This document shows positions 7,014 through 13,021 of a DNA stretch of 14,780 nt, in pieces. The DNA comes from an uncultured Eubacteriales bacterium (lineage in GTDB: Bacteria; Bacillota; Clostridia; Christensenellales; UBA1242): assembly GCA_949067325.1 (NCBI GenBank), contig CARTDZ010000026.1, forward strand, positions 1 to 14,780, given 5' to 3'. Made by a program: the position numbers and the translations under genes. Each line of letters opens with the position of its first letter. Position 1 is the first letter of the stretch. A model generated the notes under the pieces. The model was not told the DNA's origin, ran no database searches, and worked only from the letters and a program-made list of their open reading frames with translations.

Positions 7014-7196
7014 TTACTTAGCTTTTGCTGATTTTATGCACTTTGTGCAAGCACGAACGCTTTTTTCTTTGCCGTCAACAACGATTGTTGTTTTTTGCAA
7101 GTTAAGCTCATAAGTTCTGTTTGACTTACGGTTTGAGAAAGAAACTTGTTTGCCTGATGCCTTTCCTCTTCCGCATACTTCACATGTTCTGCTCAT
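7014..7196 (-). CDS. rpmB: Large-subunit ribosomal protein L28
   Basis: Sixty residues, the normal size for bL28, a structural protein of the 50S subunit. It begins MSRTCEVCGRGKASGKQVS and ends CTKCIKSAKAK. The Cys pairs at 5/8 and 50/53 mark the zinc-binding (C+) form of the protein. The start is supported by GGAGG about nine bases upstream. It is a single-gene unit with its own promoter (7237-7265) and terminator (6963-6991), and is divergent from the Asp23-family gene, as in Bacillus. Confidence 0.97.
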   Translation of the reverse strand: MSRTCEVCGRGKASGKQVSFSNRKSNRTYELNLQKTTIVVDGKEKSVRACTKCIKSAKAK

Positions 7197-7236
7197 AATA
7201 TTATTCCTCCATTACTTTTCAACTGATTTGCACTTT

Positions 7237-7265
7237 ACTATATCATCTTTTTCACAAAAAATCAA
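7237..7265 (-). promoter_or_regulatory. Sigma-A promoter of rpmB
   Basis: On the minus strand, TTGATT (7265-7260), a 17-base spacer and TATAGT (7242-7237), about 40 bases before the rpmB start. Confidence 0.6.
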
Positions 7266-7335
7266 CTGTTTTGAAGAAAAAATGTTTAAGTCGCATTAAA
7301 TTTTTAAAATTTTCTTTCAATCCTTTTCAATTTGG

Positions 7336-7364
7336 TTGTCTTTTCTTTTATTTTATTGTATATT
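7336..7364 (+). promoter_or_regulatory. Sigma-A promoter of the Asp23-family / kinase operon
   Basis: TTGTCT (7336-7341), a 17-base spacer and TATATT (7359-7364, 5 of 6), 33 bases before the TTG start at 7398. Confidence 0.55.
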
Positions 7365-7397
7365 ATAAGAGGCTATTAATATAGGGGGCTAAAAAAC

Positions 7398-7748
7398 TTG
7401 ACAGTCGATACAAACAACTATTATGGCAATATTTCGATCAGCGACAATTCGATCAGGGTTGTTGCGGGTTATGCTGCGCTCGATTGTTATGGCGTTGTAG
7501 ACCTCGTTTCAAGGTCCATTATGGACAGTGCCAAAGAATTAATGAAAAAAGAATCTTATTCCAAAGGAATCAAGATCAGTCATATCGACAACAGAATTTT
7601 TATTGATGTTTACTGTATTTTGAAATACGGTGTTTCTATCAGTGCAGTGGCAGAATCTCTTCGCAAAGCGGTGAAATACAGCGTTGAAAATTTTACGGGT
7701 ATGCTTGTTGATGCTGTCAATGTTCACGTTGTCGGTGTAAGGGTTTAG
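7398..7748 (+). CDS. Asp23/Gls24 family protein (YloU-like)
   Basis: A 116-residue cytoplasmic protein of the Asp23/Gls24 family, often linked to the envelope and alkaline stress; its molecular role is poorly defined. Family hallmarks are GNISISDNSIRVVAGYAALDCYGVVDL at the N-terminus and the alternating ISAVAESLRKAVKYSVENFTG-VDAVNVHVVGV region at the end. Translation starts at TTG 7398, nine bases after the AGGGGG at 7383-7388; no better in-frame ATG lies nearby. The next gene follows after 13 bases, with its ribosome site overlapping this stop, so the two form an operon. The order rpmB (divergent), this gene, DhaL-kinase equals rpmB-yloU-yloV of Bacillus. Confidence 0.9.
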   Translation: MTVDTNNYYGNISISDNSIRVVAGYAALDCYGVVDLVSRSIMDSAKELMKKESYSKGIKISHIDNRIFIDVYCILKYGVSISAVAESLRKAVKYSVENFTGMLVDAVNVHVVGVRV

Positions 7749-7761
7749 GAGCAAAAGAATT

Positions 7762-9396
7762 ATGATTAAGACGATAAATGGGGTCACCTTCCGCAAGATG
7801 ATTGTTGCAGGTGCAGGCCTACTTGAACAAAATAAAAAATACGTTGACTCACTCAACGTTTTTCCTGTTCCAGACGGAGATACTGGAACAAATATGTTTC
7901 TCACAATGAAATCAGCGGTAAACGAAGTTTCAAAGTGTATAACAAATGATCTAGACGCGCTTAGCGAGGCCTTTGCAAAAGGTGCTTTAAAAGGCGCAAG
8001 AGGAAACAGCGGCGTTATCACTTCACAGATTTTTAAGGGTTTTTGCAGTGAGATAAAGAAGGCAAACGAAATCACTACAAAGGTTTTTGCCAAGGCTATG
8101 CAAGAAGGCGCAAACATTGCCTACAAAGCTGTGACCAAGCCTAAAGAAGGCACAATCTTGACTGTCATTCGTGTTATGGCTGAAAACGCGGTCAATGTGG
8201 CAAAGAAGTGTGACAACTTTGAAGAATTCTTCAAACGTGTGCTTGACACTGGTGAGGAAATCTTGAGACAAACACCTGAAATGTTGCCAGTTCTTAAAAA
8301 AGCGGGCGTAGTGGACGCTGGCGGAAGGGGTATTATTGTCATTTTCACAGGTTTTTACAAGCTTGTGATTGGCGAAGAAGACTTTGAATTCCAATTCGAA
8401 GATGAAAAAGTGCCTCAATCTGTTGACGACGTGCTTGCTGACATTAACGCACTTGGCGATATCGAATTCGGATACTGCACTGAATATATGATTATTCACA
8501 TGAAGAAAAAGACAACTGAAGCTGATATCGACAAACTTAGAGAAAAACTTATGGCTCTCGGCGACTCGGTAATCTGTATTGGTGACCTTAATCTTGTAAA
8601 AGTTCACGTACACTCAAACGAGCCAAACAAGGCGCTCGAGTATGCACTTGAGCTTGGTGAGATTTACAATATCAAGATTGAAAATATGCGTGAGCAGAAC
8701 CGCGAACTTAAGAAAAAAGCCAACATCATGGAAGAAACAAAAGAAACTGGCATGATTGCAGTCGCTCCTGGTGACGGACTTGCTGCAATTTTCAAAGATT
8801 TGAGCGTTGATGAAATTATTGTTGGCGGCCAGACTATGAACCCAAGTGCTGCTGATATCGCAGCTGCTGCTGACAAAGTTCCTGCAAGAAACGTTTTCGT
8901 TTTTCCAAACAACAAAAATATCGTCTTGGCAGCTCAGCAAGCAAACGACCTTACAAACAAAAACCTTATTGTAATCGGTACAAAAAGCGTGCCTGAAGGT
9001 ATAACTGCAGCCATTGCTTTCAATCCAGACGGAAGCGTTGAAGAAAACTCTGAAGCAATGAATGATGCAATAAAGGGTGTGAAATCTGCGTCTGTAACTT
9101 ATGCTGTTCGTGACACACACGTTGACGGATTTGACCTTGCAGTTGGTGAAATCATCGGCCTTGACGATAAGGCGATTTTGGCAAAAGGCAAGCTTGTCTC
9201 TGACACTACTGAGCGTCTTGTTGAAAAACTTATTACGCAGGACACTATGAATATCACTCTCTTCTATGGCGAGGATATAAGAGAAGAAGAGGCGACAGCG
9301 CTCTGCGAAAAACTTGCGGCAAAATATCCTGATTGCGAAGTTACTATTGCTTTTGGTGGTCAACCAGTTTACTATTATCTCATTTCTCTTGAGTAA
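7762..9396 (+). CDS. fakA: DhaL-domain fatty acid kinase FakA/YloV
   Basis: ATP-binding subunit of the bacterial fatty acid kinase, which phosphorylates FakB-bound fatty acids so that PlsY/PlsX can use them. The 544-residue length fits YloV. The N-terminal DhaL domain (about 1-200) has NVFPVPDGDTGTNM at 32-45, whose Asp (38, 40) bind Mg-ATP, and GARGNSGVITSQIFKGF. A middle domain with EFGYCTEYMI and VKVHVHSNEP follows, then a C-terminal DegV-like half with VGGQTMNPS. Start ATG 7762 follows TAGGAG at 7746-7751. No fakB gene lies in the window. PlsY upstream uses the acyl-phosphate this system can feed, though the genes are not in one operon. Confidence 0.92.
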   Translation: MIKTINGVTFRKMIVAGAGLLEQNKKYVDSLNVFPVPDGDTGTNMFLTMKSAVNEVSKCITNDLDALSEAFAKGALKGARGNSGVITSQIFKGFCSEIKKANEITTKVFAKAMQEGANIAYKAVTKPKEGTILTVIRVMAENAVNVAKKCDNFEEFFKRVLDTGEEILRQTPEMLPVLKKAGVVDAGGRGIIVIFTGFYKLVIGEEDFEFQFEDEKVPQSVDDVLADINALGDIEFGYCTEYMIIHMKKKTTEADIDKLREKLMALGDSVICIGDLNLVKVHVHSNEPNKALEYALELGEIYNIKIENMREQNRELKKKANIMEETKETGMIAVAPGDGLAAIFKDLSVDEIIVGGQTMNPSAADIAAAADKVPARNVFVFPNNKNIVLAAQQANDLTNKNLIVIGTKSVPEGITAAIAFNPDGSVEENSEAMNDAIKGVKSASVTYAVRDTHVDGFDLAVGEIIGLDDKAILAKGKLVSDTTERLVEKLITQDTMNITLFYGEDIREEEATALCEKLAAKYPDCEVTIAFGGQPVYYYLISLE

Positions 9397-9402
9397 ATCT
9401 TT

Positions 9403-9429
9403 AAAAACCGAGCGATTAGCTTGGTTTTT
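9403..9429 (+). terminator. Terminator after the fakA gene
   Basis: AAAAACCGAGC (9403-9413) pairs with GCTTGGTTTTT (9419-9429) through one G-U pair, around loop GATTA. The T-run is the tail. It closes the Asp23-family / kinase operon. Confidence 0.85.
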
Positions 9430-9476
9430 GTATTTGTATGCTGTTGCTATGTTTTAGTGTGTTTTAAGCGCTTTTT

Positions 9477-9489
9477 ATGCTTTAAGCAT
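9477..9489. promoter_or_regulatory. Palindrome upstream of the TlyA-like gene
   Basis: ATGCTT and AAGCAT arms around one T, 66 bases before the start. It could be an operator or mere AT-rich symmetry. I see no clear -35/-10 pair in 9430-9540. Confidence 0.2.
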
Positions 9490-9554
9490 TTACTATGGTA
9501 ATCATTATTTATTTTAAATTATGTTATTTTTAAATAACTAAGGTGGAGAAATTA

Positions 9555-10343
9555 TTGGAAGAAATAAGACTTGACGTATATTTGGTCAATAAAAACTTTT
9601 TTGCTTCGAGGCAGAAAGCTCAAGCGGCGATAGAAGAAGGGCTTGTCTTTGTCAATGGCAAAATTTGCACGAAAGTTTCAACTCGGGTTTCTGAAAAAGA
9701 TATAATAGAAATCAAGGAGGGCGACGGCTATGTCTCACGTGGTGCTTATAAACTTTTAAAAGCAAAAGAAGCGTTTGAGATTGATTTTGAAGACAAAATA
9801 GTGCTTGATATTGGCGCTTCGACTGGCGGATTTACTCAAGTTGCTCTTGAGGGCGGGGCAAAAAATGTCTATTCTCTTGATGTGGGCAAGGGGGAGCTTG
9901 ACAAAACTTTGGCCGCTGACAAACGGGTTGTAAATCTGGAAGGCGTTGATTTTCGTGGGGCTAAAAAAGATGTTGTCGGCGACGCGGATATAATTGTTGG
10001 CGATATTTCTTTTATCTCACTTCGTCATATATGTCCTAAGATAATCGAGCTTTTTGGAACAAAAAATCAGATTTTTATGCTTTTTAAGCCTCAATTTGAA
10101 TGCGGGAAGGAAATTGCCAAAAAATTTAAAGGTGTAATAAAAGATAAAAAAATCCACATTTCTCTTCTTAAAGATTTTGTTGGCTATATAAAAGAGCTTG
10201 GGCTTGAGGTTTGTGATTTAACTTTTTCGCCAATCAAAGGCAAGGCGGGCAATATTGAATATCTTTTTGCAATCAATGGCAAGAAAAAAGCCTTTGACAT
10301 TTCAAAGGTTGTTGAGGAAGCTTTTAAAGCGCTTAAAATATAA
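9555..10343 (+). CDS. TlyA-family S4-domain rRNA methyltransferase
   Basis: Predicted S-adenosylmethionine-dependent RNA 2'-O-methyltransferase of the TlyA/YqxC type. The N-terminal ~65 residues are an S4 RNA-binding domain (RLDVYLVNKNFFASRQKAQ, then GLVFVNGK). SRGAYKL then leads into an FtsJ/RrmJ-like methyltransferase with VLDIGASTGGFTQVAL as the SAM-binding loop, YSLDVG as motif II and GDISFISLRHI downstream. I chose TTG 9555: it lies eight bases after AAGGTGG (9540-9546) and gives the expected N-terminus MEEIRLDV. The upstream GTG 9543 is part of that ribosome site. The length of 262 fits the family. In many Firmicutes such genes sit near sporulation or recN genes; here it stands alone. 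Confidence 0.9.
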   Translation: MEEIRLDVYLVNKNFFASRQKAQAAIEEGLVFVNGKICTKVSTRVSEKDIIEIKEGDGYVSRGAYKLLKAKEAFEIDFEDKIVLDIGASTGGFTQVALEGGAKNVYSLDVGKGELDKTLAADKRVVNLEGVDFRGAKKDVVGDADIIVGDISFISLRHICPKIIELFGTKNQIFMLFKPQFECGKEIAKKFKGVIKDKKIHISLLKDFVGYIKELGLEVCDLTFSPIKGKAGNIEYLFAINGKKKAFDISKVVEEAFKALKI

Positions 10344-10470
10344 AGGTGTCAAAAACAGTGGCAATCATTAAACTAATTCGCGAGTTTTTAAATTTTTTAA
10401 AAATATAAAAACATAAAAAAACACAAACAAAATTTGTATTTCAAAAGAGGGTTAATGAATTTATGTAGGG

Positions 10471-10503
10471 CAAAGGTTTGATTTTTGCAAACCTTTGTTT
10501 TTG
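10471..10503 (+). terminator. Strong terminator, plus strand
   Basis: CAAAGGTTTG (10471-10480) pairs perfectly with CAAACCTTTG (10488-10497) around ATTTTTG and is followed by TTTTTGTTT. It lies 128 bases past the TlyA-like gene. The gap 10344-10470 is AT-rich and holds only a seven-codon frame (ATG 10455 to TGA in the stem), which I do not call a gene. Confidence 0.85.
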
Positions 10504-10506
10504 TTT

Positions 10507-10824
10507 CTAGAATTCGTCGTAATATTCTGTATTTTCAAAGTTAGAATATTCATTTCTTGATTGCATATTGAAAGGGCGTGGGAAATTTTCATAACAGCCG
10601 TAGTTCCAGTTGTTTGATTGGTTCCATTTATAGTCTTCTCGTCTATTGCAATCACATTCCTTTTCGCGATGATCGCAGTTGCATTTTTTATTTTGACAGT
10701 GGCAAGGTCTAGAACAATTGTTCCAATTGTCATTTCTGCAATTGTCATGCTTCTGACATCTATTGCAGCCACAGAAACAACGACAGAAGAAACAGTTACA
10801 GCAAGAGTTATTCATAAAATTCAT
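10507..10824 (-). CDS. Cys-rich low-complexity protein, 105 residues
   Basis: Not recognised. I chose ATG 10824 because AAAAGGA lies just upstream; a longer frame from 10854 would not have this. The N-terminal half is packed with Cys: CCNCFFCRCFCGCNRC, then CSRPCHCQNKKCNCD, then ECDCNRRED, 17 Cys in all. Asn, Arg and Asp fill the gaps, and a Tyr/Asn/Phe-rich tail (NEYSNFENTEYYDEF) follows. Such proteins can be metal-binding or disulfide-cross-linked, and small Cys- and Tyr-rich proteins are common in spore coats. A coat role is inference only. It is divergent from the nucleotidyltransferase gene. A 103-residue frame overlaps it in another phase on the same strand, but has no ribosome site. 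Confidence 0.65.
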   Translation of the reverse strand: MNFMNNSCCNCFFCRCFCGCNRCQKHDNCRNDNWNNCSRPCHCQNKKCNCDHREKECDCNRREDYKWNQSNNWNYGCYENFPRPFNMQSRNEYSNFENTEYYDEF

Positions 10825-10965
10825 TTGTATTCCTTTTAAGTATATATTTATCATATATACACTTCACATTATGATAAAAAATTGTGGAAAGTGAGTGGTT
10901 TAAAAATATTATTTGGCTGTCTTTTGTTTTTTGTATGACATATATATTTAAAATAGGAGGGTTTT

Positions 10966-11895
10966 ATGGATTTGGTTATTCTTGCAGCAGGCATGGGCAG
11001 TCGTTTTGGAGGGCTAAAGCAGCTTGAGCCTGTTGACGATGAAAAGAATTTTATTCTTGACTATTCTATTCACGATGCTGTCAAAGCAGGTTTTGATAGA
11101 GTTGTGATTGTTGTAAGAAAAGAACATTTCAAAATTTTTGAAGAGACGATTGGCAAGAGAATATCGTCAATTATTCCTCTTGAATACGCTTTTCAAGATT
11201 TAAGCATTGTGCCTGAAGGGTTTGACGCTCCAAAGGATAGAGTTAAGCCTTGGGGTACGGCACACGCGCTTTATTGCTGCAAAAACATCTTGTCAGATAA
11301 GTTTGCTGTCATAAATGCTGACGACTTTTATGGTGCTGAGCCTTTTGAGCTTATTGCCAATTTCTTGAAAAATAATGAAAATGAGAATGACTTTATCAGT
11401 GCGGGCTTTCATGCCAAAAACACCTTGACTGAAAACGGAATTGTAAAACGCGGGCTTTTCAAAATGATCAGAGACGAGGCTACAGGTCTTGTTGAAAGCG
11501 AAATAGAAAGACGAGAAGAGGGGATTTTTGCCACTCCACTTGGTCAGAATAATTGGAAGCAAATTGAGCCTGAAACATTGACGTCGATGACCATGTTTGG
11601 CTTTTCGCACAAGTTTGTTGACAAAATTGAAAAAGAATTTGTTCACTTTTTCTCAAAGCCAGCTGAAGAACTAAAAACAAGCGAATTTTTGCTTGTAGAT
11701 GTGATCAATGACATGATAAAAAATGGCGAGGCAAAACTTAAAGTTAAAGACACCTCGTCAAAATGGTTTGGAATAACTTATAGAGAAGATATAGCCAAAT
11801 TGAAAGAGGGGATTGCGTGCATGAAAAATCAAGGTTTGTATCCTCAAACCTTGTACATGACTTCTCAAATCAAAAACGGCGACAAGAGCCTATAA
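10966..11895 (+). CDS. Sugar-nucleotidyltransferase-like protein
   Basis: NTP-transferase fold, 309 residues. The N-terminus VILAAGMGSRFGGLKQLEPV is the nucleotide-binding signature (G-x-G-S-R ... K). PWGTAHALYCC is the next active-site loop, and NADDFYG (about residues 117-123) holds the metal-binding Asp. The C-terminal part (FLLVDVINDMIKNGEAKLKV, then KWFGITYREDIAKLKEGI) resembles the tail of UDP-sugar or glucose-1-phosphate nucleotidyltransferases. The sugar cannot be told from sequence. The start is fixed by AGGAGG (10955-10960) five bases upstream. It ends tail-to-tail with the 39-residue minus-strand gene, overlapping by six bases. Confidence 0.85.
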   Translation: MDLVILAAGMGSRFGGLKQLEPVDDEKNFILDYSIHDAVKAGFDRVVIVVRKEHFKIFEETIGKRISSIIPLEYAFQDLSIVPEGFDAPKDRVKPWGTAHALYCCKNILSDKFAVINADDFYGAEPFELIANFLKNNENENDFISAGFHAKNTLTENGIVKRGLFKMIRDEATGLVESEIERREEGIFATPLGQNNWKQIEPETLTSMTMFGFSHKFVDKIEKEFVHFFSKPAEELKTSEFLLVDVINDMIKNGEAKLKVKDTSSKWFGITYREDIAKLKEGIACMKNQGLYPQTLYMTSQIKNGDKSL

Positions 11896-12009
11896 ATCAT
11901 CAGCGTCTTGCACAGGAGCTTCATCTTCAATCAAACTTGTACCAGTATATGACCCAAGCGGGTCATTTTTGCTTTGCAGTTTGCTTTTTTTCTTTTTTCT
12001 CACCTTCAT
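11890..12009 (-). CDS. 39-residue DPLGSYTG protein
   Basis: Very short gene, function unknown. A Lys-rich N-terminus (MKVRKKKKSKLQSK) leads into NDPLGSYTG, a short variable stretch (TSLIEDEA) and the tail PVQDADDL, then TAG. The polar, acidic tail and clear domain-like motif do not look like chance translation. I believe similar DPLGSYTG...PVQDADDL tails occur in short hypothetical proteins of clostridial genomes, but this is from memory. No Shine-Dalgarno precedes the ATG; instead TACAAT lies six bases upstream. The plus-strand terminator at 11949-11970 sits inside the codons for DPLGS. The stop overlaps the end of the nucleotidyltransferase gene. Confidence 0.65.
   Translation of the reverse strand: MKVRKKKKSKLQSKNDPLGSYTGTSLIEDEAPVQDADDL
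11949..11970 (+). terminator. Terminator of the nucleotidyltransferase gene
   Basis: ATGACCC (11949-11955) pairs with GGGTCAT (11960-11966) around AAGC and is followed by TTTT. The same bases encode part of the DPLGSYTG protein on the other strand. Confidence 0.75.
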
Positions 12010-12015
12010 AAAAAT

Positions 12016-12046
12016 ATTGTAAACATTATTACAAAAAATATGTAAA
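12016..12046 (-). promoter_or_regulatory. Promoter of the DPLGSYTG gene
   Basis: Minus-strand TACAAT (12021-12016, 5 of 6) with TTTACA (12046-12041, 5 of 6) at a long 19-base spacing. Six bases separate the -10 from the ATG, so the transcript would begin at or next to the start codon. Confidence 0.4.
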
Positions 12047-12054
12047 ACTTTACA
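12041..12054. promoter_or_regulatory. Palindromic operator candidate
   Basis: TGTAAA-AC-TTTACA, a perfect 6-base inverted repeat that covers the presumed -35 of the DPLGSYTG gene. A weaker TGTAA-N6-TTACA lies at 12018-12033. It resembles a catabolite-repression (cre) site in its arms but lacks the central CG. Confidence 0.3.
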
Positions 12055-12142
12055 AATGCACAAGTGTAAATAGCATTATTATTTGGTCTTTGCTCTTTAA
12101 CTTAAATAAAAAGCTTTTGTAAGTTCTTTCAAAAAATTATAA

Positions 12143-12580
12143 TTAATTTTTGTTGGCTTTGGGTTGATAACCAAAGATCCAAAGACTGAAAACTCCAAGC
12201 GAACAATTTCAATGCCAGACAAACTGATAGGTTATTTGAAAGAATATCAAAAGTGGTGGAATAATCAAAAACACTATCTTGGCGACCGCTGGGAAGATAC
12301 TGACAGATTGTTCTTTACAGAAGATGGCAAAACAATCTCGCCAGGATTATTTAGAGTGTGGCTACAAAAAACATTAACAAAGGCAGGATTGCCAAAAGTA
12401 TCTCTCCACTCGCTACGCCACACAAACATAACCTTACAACTTATCGCTGGCGTAGATATGAAAACTGTATCCGCTCGTGCTGGCCATAGTAAAGCATCAA
12501 CTACAAGCGACTTTTACAGCCACTTTATAAAGAATTCAGATATACACGCAAGTGAAGTAATAAATAAAATATTTGAATGA
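12143..12580 (+). pseudogene. Tyrosine recombinase remnant, C-terminal third only
   Basis: Starting at about 12155, the frame reads GLITKDPKTENSKRTISMP and continues through SLHSLRHTNIT, AGHSKASTTS and FYSHF to the stop. These are the C-terminal catalytic boxes of a site-specific tyrosine recombinase: HxxR, H and the Tyr nucleophile. The arm-binding and core-binding domains and the first catalytic Arg are missing. An in-frame TAA at 12140-12142 closes the frame upstream. The similarity to the intact recombinase at 13022-14455 begins exactly where this frame opens, and the two differ at many residues, so this is debris of another element of the same family. A TTG at 12164 could start a 138-residue fragment, but it has no ribosome site. 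Confidence 0.85.
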
Positions 12581-12595
12581 ATTTGCTGTGAGATC

Positions 12596-12624
12596 TTTAA
12601 AATTAAGTAAAAGTGTGTTATACT
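12596..12624 (+). promoter_or_regulatory. Extended -10 promoter of the 12640 fragment
   Basis: TTTAAA (12596-12601), a 17-base spacer and TATACT (12619-12624) preceded by TGT, an extended -10. The ribosome site GGAGG follows at 12631-12635. Confidence 0.5.
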
Positions 12625-12639
12625 GTGTTTGGAGGCTGT

Positions 12640-12852
12640 ATGGCAAAAATAACACAAATTTTCAAATTAAATAAGACACAGTATGAGTTAGACTTTGTAG
12701 ATATTGATACAAGCCAAGATACTGAGCTTTTTATAGATCCGTATTGGATATCAAAGCAGGATTGCGAATTTACAATACGATGTGATTTATTAATAATAAA
12801 ATACTCTGGTGATGTAAATTGCCTTATTTTCCTAGGTTTTACGGCATTTTAA
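12640..12852 (+). pseudogene. Truncated gene, N-terminal ~50 residues of a larger protein
   Basis: ATG 12640 follows GGAGG at 12631-12635, so promoter, ribosome site and start are all intact. The first ~50 residues (FKLNKTQYELDFVDIDTSQD, then TELFIDPYWIS) look like the N-terminus of a known large hypothetical protein family with an LDFVDI...LFIDP opening; I recall this opening but not a function. After CDLLII the sequence turns into unrelated, AT-driven residues and stops at 12852. The rest was probably removed when DNA was inserted or deleted here. An intact 70-residue protein is possible but unlikely. Confidence 0.6.
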
Positions 12853-12869
12853 ACGAGTTAAAATTTAAA

Positions 12870-12901
12870 TTTATAAAACTTTTATAAAAAACTTTATAAA
12901 A
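12870..12901. repeat. Three TTTATAAAA repeats at helical spacing
   Basis: TTTATAAAA occurs at 12870-12878, 12881-12889 and 12893-12901, at periods of 11 and 12 bases. They lie between the truncated gene and the terminator at the end of the recombinase gene, where arm-type binding sites of an integrase could be. High AT content weakens the case. Confidence 0.35.
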
Positions 12902-12965
12902 ATGCTACAAAAATTATTAAATAAGATACAAGTTATCTTTCTGGTTGGTTTATTTTTAGATAGAA

Positions 12966-13016
12966 TAAGTGGACAAAGTTGCAAAATCTTTGCCCACTTA
13001 TATTTTTTATTTTTTA
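12966..13016. terminator. Bidirectional terminator at the end of the recombinase gene
   Basis: TAAGTGG-A-CAAAG (12966-12978) pairs with CTTTG-C-CCACTTA (12988-13000) around a 9-base loop. On the plus strand there is one A-C mismatch but a long T-rich tail to 13016. On the minus strand the same position is a G-U pair, giving a continuous 13-pair stem but a poorer tail. It can end the recombinase transcript and block read-through into it. Confidence 0.7.
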
Positions 13017-13021
13017 CTTTA

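Noticed and set aside
8023..9363. Two long open frames antisense to the fakA gene
   Set aside because: Cys/Phe/Ser-rich shadow translations without ribosome sites or motifs.
10455..10481. Seven-codon frame running into the terminator stem, like an attenuation leader
   Set aside because: No plus-strand gene follows closely; the next starts 480 bases downstream with its own signals.
10461..10772. 103-codon minus-strand frame overlapping the Cys-rich gene
   Set aside because: Ile/Thr-rich composition, no ribosome site, and it runs through the strong terminator at 10471-10503.
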